Source: Candidatus Cloacimonadota bacterium
GTDB lineage: Bacteria > Hydrothermota > E44-bin80
Direction of reading: 5' to 3'
NCBI GenBank assembly: GCA_004376305.1
Contig: SOKD01000321.1
Span: 1-6,091 of the forward strand
DNA length: 6,091 nt
The translations under genes and the position numbers were made by a program. Below are positions 1-6,091 of the stretch, piece by piece; within the stretch, counting starts at the first letter, position 1, and the number at the start of each line of letters is the position of its first letter. Under the pieces are notes generated by a model, which did not search any database, was not told the origin of the DNA, and saw only the letters and a program-made list of their open reading frames with translations.

Positions 1-1001
1 TGAATCATACGAATGAGTACAAATCCCCCTATTGCTGCTCCAATATAGAAGGTAAAGAATCGCCAGAGTACCACATATACACCAAGGAGATGAACAGGCG
101 CAATGCGGTTGAAGAGTGATATAAATGCGGCTTCTGATACACCACTTGCACCAGGAGTTGGGACAAAGAATAGTAAAAATTTCAAAATGAGCTGCAGATA
201 AACTGTTTCGAGGATTGGAGGACGCTCACCGAGACCGAGCAGCATTACCGGTGCAATAAGGAAGAGCCCAACATACGACACAACAGTTACGAGAAAAGCG
301 AGGAGCAGCAGGAACTTTTTCCTGGTAAAATAGAGTTTCAGGCTCCTTCTGAAATCATCAACCTCAATGAATAATTTTCTAAAAAGACGGAATAAACGTT
401 TTGACTTAACAATCCTTCTTCGCTTTAAGAAGAAACTGAGGCGATACGCTGCTCTCTTGAGTATTTTTGGATTGAGCATGAGCATAAGGAGCAGTAAAAT
501 TGCAATCCCATAAATAATGAACAGGTAACGCATCAAAGCCTGTGTAATAGTACCCTTCAATAAACCTCTGTAGTGAAAGTAAATAATGGGGACAACAAAA
601 ATAAAAATAAAAAGCTCAAGGATACCTCTAAAAAGAAGAATAACGCTTCCCTTTCCAATTGATATCCCCTCTTTTTTGAGTATATAGAGCTGAACGGGTA
701 ACCCTCCTGTCTGGAACGGCGTAACAGCAGCAAGAAATAACCCCGAAGTGATAACTGCTATTGCAGTTTTTATAGTAACTTTCTTTCCGAGTGCGTAACT
801 GAGTATCTGAACCCTGAGCCCATCCATGAATATATAAAGACCCCAGAGTGCGAAGCAGATGAACAAATACAGGACATTGAACTTCTTCAGTGCATGCCAT
901 GTCTCTTTATCCAGCGTCAATGTCATTATGACGATGATGGTAAGCACTGTGATGACAAGAAAGATTCGCATGCCAATATTTACCTTTCTCCGTAATGTCA
1001 C
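1..1001 (-). CDS. Flippase-like polytopic membrane protein (UPF0104 / LPG-synthase transmembrane family), 3' end cut by window
   Basis: The reading frame is open from a GTG start to the left window edge, giving 333 codons and no stop. The product is very hydrophobic, with about eight likely membrane segments (roughly residues 11-30, 42-60, 77-93, 117-141, 157-177, 228-250, 264-280, 304-330) and a basic cytoplasmic stretch around 180-230. Two signatures of the UPF0104 family (Pfam LPG_synthase_TM) are visible: TPFQTGGLPVQLYILKKEGI near residues 94-113 and PTPGASGVSEAAF at 281-293, followed by WRFFTFY at 313-319. Standalone members are usually about 320-350 residues, so only a short tail is probably missing. 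The family includes the flippase domain of MprF, and its members are generally thought to move lipids or lipid-linked sugars across the inner membrane. The GTG overlaps the lpxK stop as GTGA and has a good ribosome site. An ATG ten codons later (969-971) is a weaker alternative start. The family call is firm. The substrate is unknown; position in a lipid A operon suggests an envelope lipid. Confidence 0.85.
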   Translation of the reverse strand, partial: MTLRRKVNIGMRIFLVITVLTIIVIMTLTLDKETWHALKKFNVLYLFICFALWGLYIFMDGLRVQILSYALGKKVTIKTAIAVITSGLFLAAVTPFQTGGLPVQLYILKKEGISIGKGSVILLFRGILELFIFIFVVPIIYFHYRGLLKGTITQALMRYLFIIYGIAILLLLMLMLNPKILKRAAYRLSFFLKRRRIVKSKRLFRLFRKLFIEVDDFRRSLKLYFTRKKFLLLLAFLVTVVSYVGLFLIAPVMLLGLGERPPILETVYLQLILKFLLFFVPTPGASGVSEAAFISLFNRIAPVHLLGVYVVLWRFFTFYIGAAIGGFVLIRMI

Positions 1002-2050
1002 AGTATTCCTTTCTCTTCCAATAGTTTCGAAAATCTTGATACTTCATGCAACGATAGCTGTATCTGCAGGGCATAGAGTGGAACGTGCATGTCTGTGCAA
1101 AAGCTGCGCAGCGTATACAGATCCTTCTCAGTTGTTACAATAGCATCTACTGAATGCCGCGCAACAAGCCTGTTTATCTTTCGAATATCACCTTCACAAT
1201 AGCGGTGGTGGTCTAAAAATCCAATACGGTGCACAACGTTCAAACCCAATGTCGAAAGCGTGGAAAAGAATGAACGATTGTTGCCCAGTGATGCGATTGC
1301 AAGTATCCTTGTGTCTTTGAGCACTTCATTATTTACTCGATTTCCTTCCGGAACAGTCAACAAGGAGAGTGTATCATGAAACGAAATAAATATCGGGATT
1401 GCACGATTCACCGATTGCACCGCCCGGATTAGTTCTTCCACCTTTTGCTTTATTACCTGATTGCACCGTGTAATAACAACGATATTCGCTCTCTGTATCG
1501 CTCCAATCGGTTCTCTCAGCCTTCCTGCCGGTAACAGAAATGCATGTTTGAGATTATCAGTTGCATCAAGAAGCACGATATCAAGGTCACGAGCCAAACC
1601 GAACGATTGAAAACCGTCGTCAAGTATAACAACATCGGGTTTATAGGTATCAAGAGCGTATCTGCAACCCTTATACTTCTTGCGTGTGACAACAACAGGG
1701 ACAGATGTTCTCTGTGTAATGAGCCACGGTTCATCACCGCCAACATCAAGAGCATCACCTGTTGATAAATCAATAATCTGCTCTTTGGAAACACGACCGT
1801 ATCCTCGTGTTACAATCACCGTTTTTCTTTCATGCTTTTTTAATAAATTTACAAGAAATATCACAAAAGGGGTCTTCCCCGTTCCACCAACACTTATATT
1901 TCCAATGCTAATGACATTTGTCTGAAATTCATGGACAGGCACCATCCCTAATGTATGGACAATCCTGTAAACACTGAAAGCAAGATAGTACAGGTACGAA
2001 AAGGGAACCAGCAAAAAACTAAAAATCCTGTAAAACCGGTATTCGTTCAT
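998..2050 (-). CDS. lpxK: Tetraacyldisaccharide 4'-kinase LpxK
   Basis: A membrane-associated kinase that transfers a phosphate from ATP to the 4' position of the lipid A disaccharide precursor. The protein is 350 residues, normal for the family. An N-terminal hydrophobic stretch (about 9-35) fits the membrane anchor. The P-loop VGGTGKTP lies at 54-61, followed by TRGYGR (81-86), GGDEP (104-108, with the aspartate expected to be the catalytic base), DDGFQ (144-148), the family signature LLPAGRLREP (172-181), a DHH near 280-282 and a C-terminal TTEKD (306-310). One oddity is that the residue after DDGFQ is Ser149, where family members I know usually have His. The ATG start overlaps the waaA stop as ATGA, with GAGGA just upstream as ribosome site. 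The neighbours act in the same pathway, so the assignment is secure. Confidence 0.97.
   Translation of the reverse strand: MNEYRFYRIFSFLLVPFSYLYYLAFSVYRIVHTLGMVPVHEFQTNVISIGNISVGGTGKTPFVIFLVNLLKKHERKTVIVTRGYGRVSKEQIIDLSTGDALDVGGDEPWLITQRTSVPVVVTRKKYKGCRYALDTYKPDVVILDDGFQSFGLARDLDIVLLDATDNLKHAFLLPAGRLREPIGAIQRANIVVITRCNQVIKQKVEELIRAVQSVNRAIPIFISFHDTLSLLTVPEGNRVNNEVLKDTRILAIASLGNNRSFFSTLSTLGLNVVHRIGFLDHHRYCEGDIRKINRLVARHSVDAIVTTEKDLYTLRSFCTDMHVPLYALQIQLSLHEVSRFSKLLEEKGIL
1007..1012 (-). promoter_or_regulatory. Shine-Dalgarno site for the flippase-like gene, inside the lpxK 3' end
   Basis: The minus strand reads AAAGGA, five bases before the GTG start. This purine-rich site, and the GTGA overlap with the lpxK stop, decide in favour of the GTG over the ATG ten codons downstream. 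Confidence 0.6.
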
Positions 2051-3315
2051 TGTTCCTCAATGAAACCGGTTTTTTTCAGAATAGCAATATAGGCATCGAC
2101 CACACCTCTTTTCTGTTCGATGTACTTCCTTGAATTCTTTCCCATTTCCTTCCGCATCTCTGTATTCTTCAGCAGATTTAAGAGTGTCTTTTGAAGTTCT
2201 TTCTCATTCTTCACCAGGAGGGCACTTTTTGTCTCTATGAGATCAAGTGCATCCGTTCTCGCATTATTTGTATGAGGTCCAAACACAGTAGGGACACCAA
2301 AAAATGCTGGCTCGAGCAAGTTGTGACCTCCGTATGGCAGCAGCGTTCCACCAACAAAAGCTACATCAGCAACCGAATAAATGCTCCTTAATTCTCCAAT
2401 GGTATCCAAAATGAGAACGTGCTCGCCATTGTACGAAACCTTCTCGGTACGTTTCAGGAAAGATAGTCCTTCCCTTGCCAAAATACTCTCTATCTCACCA
2501 ACCCTGTTCATATGCCTTGGTGCTATAATGAGGTAAGAATCATTCCCATTTTCTCGCAGAGCCTTGAAAGCCCTTATTACCATTTCCTCCTCACCCTTCC
2601 TTACACTTCCTGCAACAATAACAGTTTTCTGAGGGGGAATCCCCAGCTCATTCCGCGTAAACGGACGTGTTATTGAATTCTCAATCTTCAGGGAACCGAC
2701 TACTCCTATCTTTTTCTGGTGTACGCCAAGCCGAAGAAACTTCTCCTTCTCATTATCACTTTTCGGGAAAAAAGTGTCGATCTGATTAAAAAGTCTCTGA
2801 CTGAAACATTTGAACCTGAGATATCTTTTGTACGTAGCATCAGATAACCGCGCATTAGCAAGCACAATCTTTACCTTTTTTTTCCTGCAGATAAAAACCA
2901 ATGATGGCCATATTTCTGTCTCAATAAGTATGAGTGTTCGGGGATTTATTCTTTCAATCCCTCGATTCATTATTGGAAGATAGTCAAAAGGAAGCAGCAC
3001 AAATTCATCGATCCCTTCCATTATCTCTGCAGCATGTTCTTTCCCGGTTACTGTCATCGCGGAAACAATGATGCGATTGGACGGGAATTTCTTTTTTATC
3101 TGGAGCGCAAGTTTACTTGCTGCCGTAATTTCTCCAAGTGAAGCCCCATGAATCCAGATGCACCCCTTCCTATTCGAATAATCAAAAGGATAGATTCCCA
3201 TTCTCTCGCGCCACTCAGCAGGTGATGTTTTCCTTTTTACATATATATACGGTAAGGTCAATACATAAACAAAGGTCCAGAGAATATTGTAGAAAATAAT
3301 CAAGATTGTTTTCAT
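2047..3315 (-). CDS. waaA: 3-deoxy-D-manno-octulosonic acid (Kdo) transferase WaaA/KdtA
   Basis: An inner-membrane glycosyltransferase (GT30) that adds Kdo from CMP-Kdo to a lipid A precursor on the cytoplasmic face. The protein is 422 residues, like typical family members. A hydrophobic N-terminal anchor (about 4-26) comes first. Then come GASLGE at 57-62, where Glu62 matches the proposed catalytic base, ETEIWP at 132-137, NARLS at 154-158, GSLK at 207-210 and APRH at 265-268. The CMP-Kdo-binding part carries FVGGTL at 320-325 and GGHNLLEPA at 329-337. The start codon directly abuts the TAA of the upstream acyltransferase gene. There is only a weak ribosome site (AAAGA), so translation is probably coupled. 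The gene's stop overlaps the lpxK start. Whether one, two or more Kdo residues are added cannot be told from sequence. Confidence 0.97.
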   Translation of the reverse strand: MKTILIIFYNILWTFVYVLTLPYIYVKRKTSPAEWRERMGIYPFDYSNRKGCIWIHGASLGEITAASKLALQIKKKFPSNRIIVSAMTVTGKEHAAEIMEGIDEFVLLPFDYLPIMNRGIERINPRTLILIETEIWPSLVFICRKKKVKIVLANARLSDATYKRYLRFKCFSQRLFNQIDTFFPKSDNEKEKFLRLGVHQKKIGVVGSLKIENSITRPFTRNELGIPPQKTVIVAGSVRKGEEEMVIRAFKALRENGNDSYLIIAPRHMNRVGEIESILAREGLSFLKRTEKVSYNGEHVLILDTIGELRSIYSVADVAFVGGTLLPYGGHNLLEPAFFGVPTVFGPHTNNARTDALDLIETKSALLVKNEKELQKTLLNLLKNTEMRKEMGKNSRKYIEQKRGVVDAYIAILKKTGFIEEQ

Positions 3316-3969
3316 TTAAAATCTTTCGGCAATGCTATTTATTTCTTTCAGTTCCTTCTCAAGTTCCTCCCTGATCGCCCTATCATCCGCTTCTCTTTTG
3401 ATGTAATGGACATTACCAAAGAGAACAGTAACCCTGCTCGTTGGAAGTGGAATCATAAAACGGTCCCAGCTCGCGAAGTATTTAGCAAACTGTGCTCCAA
3501 CCCCTATTGGAAGAACCGGTCTACCCGAGTATTTTGCTATCGTTATCGCTCCACCTGAAAAATGATACCGGGGACCCTTCGGTCCGTCTGGTGTTATGGC
3601 AAGGTCTCGATCCTTTACTGCCCTGGTCATGAGACGGCAAGCCCTTGCTCCTCCACGCGTCGTGGACCCCCGCGTTACCGTAAAACCCATTAACTTCAAT
3701 GTACGGGCAATGATCTCTCCGTCACGATGATGCGAAACCAATATGTTAATTTTCCTGTTCCGGTGTGAATAGAGAATGGGGAAAAATTTTTGGTGCCAGA
3801 AAACAGCAATGACATTACCATCGCTTTTCGCCCTGTGATATGCTTCAGTATTGATAAATCTGTATCTCAGAGTTGAACCGATCAGACGAACAACTAAAAC
3901 AATCAACAGCGGTAAAAGAAACAGCGTTGTATGCTTAAGTATCCGGTTTACAGAATAGTTTCTTTTCAT
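3316..3969 (-). CDS. DUF374 lysophospholipid-acyltransferase-family protein, probable lipid A secondary acyltransferase (LpxJ-like)
   Basis: The protein is 217 residues with one N-terminal membrane segment (about 12-30). Motifs match the DUF374 branch of the lysophospholipid acyltransferase superfamily: FWHQ at 57-60 in place of the classical HX4D block, SHHRDGE at 79-85, RGSTTRGG at 100-107 and TPDGPKGPR at 126-134. DUF374 includes LpxJ, described in Campylobacter and Helicobacter as a non-canonical late acyltransferase of lipid A. The gene sits between lpxB and waaA, with an ATGA overlap at its start and a stop that abuts the waaA start. From that context I infer acyl-acyl transfer to a lipid A precursor at the inner membrane. 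The family is clear from sequence. The exact acceptor, donor and position are inference, and a glycerophospholipid role is less likely but not excluded. Confidence 0.9.
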   Translation of the reverse strand: MKRNYSVNRILKHTTLFLLPLLIVLVVRLIGSTLRYRFINTEAYHRAKSDGNVIAVFWHQKFFPILYSHRNRKINILVSHHRDGEIIARTLKLMGFTVTRGSTTRGGARACRLMTRAVKDRDLAITPDGPKGPRYHFSGGAITIAKYSGRPVLPIGVGAQFAKYFASWDRFMIPLPTSRVTVLFGNVHYIKREADDRAIREELEKELKEINSIAERF

Positions 3970-5090
3970 TTTTCTTCATCAAGTTTTGCAACAATGATTT
4001 GAGCTGCATTCTCAGACGCGCCCTTTTTCCCAACACTCGTTATTACCTTATCAAGCTCACTCTTAATCCGCATTGCATACTCTTTATCATCAAGCATCCT
4101 GAGAATTTCAGTTGCTATATGGTGAACCTTAATGGAGAACTGTGTATATTCGGGGACAATCTTCTTTCCCCTCACAATGTTAACCAAACCAATATAGGGA
4201 ACTTTTATGAGCCATTTTGCAATGAGATATGACAGTATTGATACCTTATAGATAATCACGCATGGTGTCCTGAGAAATGCAGTTTCGAGCGTTACGGTAC
4301 CTGATGCAGCAACTGCTGCATCGGCAGCATTAATTCCATCGGACGTCTCCCCATATATCATCTTAACAGTAGCCCTATCGTGAAGAAGCGCCTTCATCTC
4401 TTTATATATAGTAGGAAGAATGAATTGTATTTCTGGTTTTCTTTTTTTTATTTCATCTGAAATTGAAAGCATGACCGGCAGTATCCGCCTTATCTCCCCT
4501 TCTCTGCTTCCCGGGAGCAATGCAACAATAGGTTTTTCCGGATTCAGAGCATGCTCTTTACAGAAATCTTCCCTGTTTTTCCTCAAAGCCATCTCATCAA
4601 TAATGGGATGCCCCACATAGAATGTATTAATGCCATACGACTTGAATATCTGCTTCTCAAAAGGAAAAATCACAAGGGCATAATCAACATTCTTATACAT
4701 GCTCCGCAATCTCCATCCCCCCCATGCCCAGACCTGTGGTGTTATATAATAAAAAACCTTGATTCCAAGCATTCTTGCAAAGGGAGCAAGCCGGAGATTG
4801 AATCCAGGTGAATCTATGAGTATGAGAGCATCCGGTTTCATTTCCCTCATCTTTGCGACCAGGGAACGCAATATCCTCTTGATAGTATTGAGCTTTTTTA
4901 CAACTTCCCAGAAACCGATTACTGACAGGTGTTCAATACCGAAAAAGAGATGGACACCTTCCTCCTGCATCTTCATTCCCCCAACCCCGTAAAACATGCT
5001 CCCTGGCAATCCTTTTCTTAGTTCCCGTATAAGAAAAGAGGCATGCAAATCACCCGATGCCTCCCCGGTAATGATAAAAATTTTGACCAT
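3966..5090 (-). CDS. lpxB: Lipid-A-disaccharide synthase LpxB
   Basis: A peripheral membrane glycosyltransferase (GT19) that joins UDP-2,3-diacylglucosamine and lipid X to form the lipid A disaccharide. From the chosen start it has 374 residues, close to the usual 380. Motifs are GEASGD (9-14), GVGG (35-38), LSVIGFWEV (55-63), DSPGF (93-97), TPQVWAWG (117-124), VGHP (159-162), LLPGSREGEI (191-200), SGTVTLE (263-269) and VPEYTQ (312-317). The frame is open further upstream to an ATG at 5148-5150. Those extra 20 residues precede the conserved N-terminal strand, cover the putative promoter and look like no LpxB I know. The ATG six bases upstream (5094-5096) is another possible start. I chose 5090 because an AGGA lies five bases before it and it gives the family-typical beginning MVKIFIITGEASGD. 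This is the first gene of the minus-strand cluster, and its stop overlaps the acyltransferase start. Confidence 0.96.
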   Translation of the reverse strand: MVKIFIITGEASGDLHASFLIRELRKGLPGSMFYGVGGMKMQEEGVHLFFGIEHLSVIGFWEVVKKLNTIKRILRSLVAKMREMKPDALILIDSPGFNLRLAPFARMLGIKVFYYITPQVWAWGGWRLRSMYKNVDYALVIFPFEKQIFKSYGINTFYVGHPIIDEMALRKNREDFCKEHALNPEKPIVALLPGSREGEIRRILPVMLSISDEIKKRKPEIQFILPTIYKEMKALLHDRATVKMIYGETSDGINAADAAVAASGTVTLETAFLRTPCVIIYKVSILSYLIAKWLIKVPYIGLVNIVRGKKIVPEYTQFSIKVHHIATEILRMLDDKEYAMRIKSELDKVITSVGKKGASENAAQIIVAKLDEEK

Positions 5091-5095
5091 CACCA

Positions 5096-5099
5096 TCCT
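5096..5099 (-). promoter_or_regulatory. Possible Shine-Dalgarno site for lpxB
   Basis: The minus strand reads AGGA with five bases before the chosen ATG. It supports that start over the longer frame. It overlaps the end of the predicted -10 box, so it would be present in the mRNA only if transcription starts further upstream than that promoter predicts. Confidence 0.4.
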
Positions 5100-5125
5100 A
5101 TAGCACAATTCTGTTCCTTTGTCAA
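5097..5125 (-). promoter_or_regulatory. Putative sigma-70 promoter for the lipid A cluster (lpxB promoter)
   Basis: On the minus strand a perfect TTGACA (-35, 5120-5125) is followed by 17 bases and then TATAGG (-10, 5097-5102). The spacing is ideal and the -35 is perfect. The -10 lacks the usual final T, which weakens the call. The expected start point falls at or next to the first base of the lpxB ATG, implying little or no leader. It mirrors the ribD promoter on the other strand. Confidence 0.5.
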
Positions 5126-5181
5126 GGAATGTAAGCTTAGCGTACTGCATGGCTTTTTGAAAAAATCCTTGACAAAGAAAC
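5113..5181. repeat. Inverted repeat spanning both divergent -35 boxes
   Basis: Arm 5113-5128 is the reverse complement of arm 5166-5181 at 15 of 16 positions (core TCCTTGACAAAG, read outwards), separated by 37 bases. Each arm contains the -35 box of one promoter. The left arm lies within a small dyad of its own, TTCCTT-TGTC-AAGGAA at 5114-5129; the right arm has a poorer version. The region between holds an AT-rich run (5153-5166) that could act as an UP element for ribD. It could be a pair of operator half-regions for one regulator, or simply two similar promoters. Confidence 0.6.
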
Positions 5182-5197
5182 GATTTCGTATTATATA
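5169..5197 (+). promoter_or_regulatory. Putative sigma-70 promoter for the FMN riboswitch and ribD
   Basis: TTGACA (5169-5174) is followed by a 17-base spacer and TATATA (5192-5197). The expected start, around 5203-5205, is right at the first base of riboswitch helix P1, which fits a promoter feeding directly into the aptamer. An A/T-rich stretch precedes the -35. Confidence 0.7.
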
Positions 5198-5204
5198 TAA
5201 ATAC

Positions 5205-5340
5205 TTTCTTCGGGGCGGGGCGAAAATCCCCACCGGCGGTAAAGCCCGCGAATCCTCAAAGGATTGATCTGGTAAAATTCCAGAGCCGACAGTAACAGTC
5301 TGGATGGGAGAAGGAAGCGAAACATATTCCCCCGAAGAAA
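5205..5340 (+). promoter_or_regulatory. FMN riboswitch (RFN element)
   Basis: A complete FMN-binding aptamer upstream of ribD. P1 is formed by 5205-5215 pairing with 5330-5340 over 11 base pairs. P2 is GGGG 5217-5220 with CCCC 5228-5231. The conserved block ACCGGCGGTAAAGCCCGCGA follows at 5232-5251. The variable hairpin is AATCC/GGATT (5251-5255 with 5261-5265). Another helix is TCTGG/CCAGA (5268-5272 with 5280-5284). The conserved GCCGACAGT block and CTGGATGGGAGAAGG (5300-5314) complete the junction. Known FMN riboswitches lower riboflavin gene expression when FMN is bound. I see no terminator hairpin with a T-run after it, so control is more likely at translation initiation. Confidence 0.97.
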
Positions 5341-5365
5341 TACAGTACACATGCAAAGCACCGCA

Positions 5366-6091
5366 ATGACTCATACCGAACGCTTGATGAAGCGAGTATT
5401 TCAGATAGCAAAAAGGGGAAAAGGGCGGGTGAGCCCTAACCCACTCGTAGGAGCGCTCGTTGTAAAAAATGGCTCAATAGTGAGTGAAGGGTATCATAAA
5501 AAAGCGGGAACCGAACACGCAGAAGTTATTGCTATTAAGAAAGCAGGCAAGAACATCCGGGGTTCCACAATGTTTATAAATCTTGAGCCATGCTGTCATT
5601 TCGGACGGACACCGCCCTGCACGGATACCATTATTAAATCCGGAATAAAAGAAATCTATATCGGAATTCAAGATCCGAACCCGCTTGTATCCGGAAAAGG
5701 AATTACAAGTCTCAGGAAAAATAAAATTAAGGTGCATACTGGTATACTTGAAGAGGAAGCCAGAGAGCTTAATGAATTTTATTTTACCTTCATGGAGGAC
5801 AAACGTCCTTTTATCATACTCAAGATTGCACAGACAATTGACGGTAAAATCGCCGATGTATCTGGAAACAGCAAATGGATAACAAATGAATATGCACGCA
5901 GGAAGGTTCATAAACTCAGAAATGAAGTTGATGCGATTCTCACCGGTATTGGCACAGTTCAGGCAGATAATCCACAACTGACAGCTCGCCTGGTAACAAA
6001 GACAAAGGAACCATTTCGCATCATTCTCGATTCCAGGCTCCGAATTCAAGAGAAGGCAACGGTTGTCAAGCACGGCACCATTATTGCAACC
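5366..6091 (+). CDS. ribD: Bifunctional riboflavin biosynthesis protein RibD (deaminase/reductase), 3' end cut by window
   Basis: Carries out two successive steps of riboflavin synthesis: deamination of the GTP-derived pyrimidine, then NADPH-dependent reduction of its ribose side chain. 242 codons are present up to the window edge; the full protein is usually about 360. The deaminase domain (about 1-145) has SPNPLVGA (23-30), HAE (51-53, zinc ligand His51 and catalytic Glu53) and PCCHFGRTPPC (75-85, zinc ligands Cys76 and Cys85), then QDPNPLVSGKG (102-112). The reductase domain begins near 147 with LKIAQTIDGKI (152-162), SKWIT (169-173) and ILTGIGTVQADNPQLTAR (191-208), then RIILD (218-222). 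Start choice is uncertain. ATG at 5366 gives the family-typical N-terminus. An in-frame ATG at 5351 adds five residues, and one at 5387 would be short. None has a strong ribosome site. The FMN riboswitch just upstream implies feedback by the pathway's end product. Confidence 0.95.
   Translation, partial: MTHTERLMKRVFQIAKRGKGRVSPNPLVGALVVKNGSIVSEGYHKKAGTEHAEVIAIKKAGKNIRGSTMFINLEPCCHFGRTPPCTDTIIKSGIKEIYIGIQDPNPLVSGKGITSLRKNKIKVHTGILEEEARELNEFYFTFMEDKRPFIILKIAQTIDGKIADVSGNSKWITNEYARRKVHKLRNEVDAILTGIGTVQADNPQLTARLVTKTKEPFRIILDSRLRIQEKATVVKHGTIIAT

Noticed and set aside
628..900. 90-codon minus-strand open frame inside the flippase-like gene
   Set aside because: It is in another frame of the same strand. 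The overlapping frame gives a coherent multi-pass membrane protein with family signatures.
1..1001. Calling the left-edge gene MprF (lysylphosphatidylglycerol synthase)
   Set aside because: Only the transmembrane flippase-like domain is visible, and the length and final membrane segment suggest a standalone protein. The C-terminal synthase domain would lie outside the window and cannot be claimed.
5091..5150. N-terminal extension of lpxB from an upstream ATG
   Set aside because: The extra 20 residues precede the conserved start of LpxB, overlap the predicted promoter, and the ATG at 5090 gives the family-typical N-terminus with an AGGA in front.
5190..5195. TATAAT on the minus strand as an upstream lpxB -10 box
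   Set aside because: No -35-like sequence lies 16-18 bases upstream; that stretch is the GC-rich riboswitch 5' strand. It also overlaps the ribD -10. It is retained only as an outside possibility for a leadered lpxB message.
5251..5265. Perfect small hairpin AATCC-TCAAA-GGATT as a possible terminator
   Set aside because: It is the variable stem-loop of the FMN aptamer and is not followed by a T-run.
5090..5374. 94-codon minus-strand open frame across the divergent control region
   Set aside because: It runs through the FMN riboswitch and both promoters and has no recognisable protein motif.
5474..6073. 199-codon open frame on the minus strand
   Set aside because: It lies entirely antisense to ribD, whose plus-strand frame has full family motifs. 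The antisense product has no recognisable domain.
1..6091. CRISPR arrays, tRNA or rRNA genes, insertion sequences
   Set aside because: No regularly spaced repeats, no tRNA-like cloverleaf or rRNA sequence, and no transposase or terminal inverted repeats were recognised on either strand.

Overview
This window looks like chromosomal DNA from a Gram-negative (diderm) bacterium that makes lipid A and Kdo-containing lipopolysaccharide. Base composition is moderately AT-rich by eye, and genes are packed with overlapping stop and start codons. The secondary acyltransferase is of the DUF374 (LpxJ-like) type rather than the LpxL/LpxM type of enterobacteria. Together with the gene order lpxB, acyltransferase, waaA, lpxK, this points away from the Enterobacteriaceae, towards deep-branching or uncultivated diderm phyla or an Epsilonproteobacteria-like arrangement. 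I cannot name the taxon from sequence alone.

Left and centre (1 to about 5090, minus strand, read right to left): a five-gene cluster, apparently one operon, for the late part of lipid A biosynthesis. lpxB makes the lipid A disaccharide. A DUF374 acyltransferase probably adds a secondary acyl chain. waaA (kdtA) attaches Kdo. lpxK phosphorylates the 4' position. A polytopic flippase-like protein (UPF0104 / LPG-synthase transmembrane family) runs off the left edge. Every junction is either a 4-base stop/start overlap (ATGA or GTGA) or a directly abutting TAA-ATG, so the genes are very likely co-transcribed and translationally coupled.

Middle right (about 5091 to 5350): a divergent control region. 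Two sigma-70-type promoters point away from each other, and their -35 boxes lie in the two arms of a 16-base inverted repeat. On the plus strand a complete FMN riboswitch starts almost exactly at the predicted transcription start and ends just upstream of ribD.

Right (about 5366 to the edge, plus strand): the 5' two thirds of ribD, the bifunctional riboflavin-biosynthesis deaminase/reductase, truncated by the window end. It is presumably the first gene of a rib operon.

Most of the window is conventional core metabolism and I see no clear undescribed system. The points most worth a second look are the mirrored divergent promoters, a possibly leaderless lpxB transcript, the very short space between the FMN aptamer and ribD, the non-canonical acyltransferase placed before waaA, and the flippase-like protein at the end of a lipid A operon.
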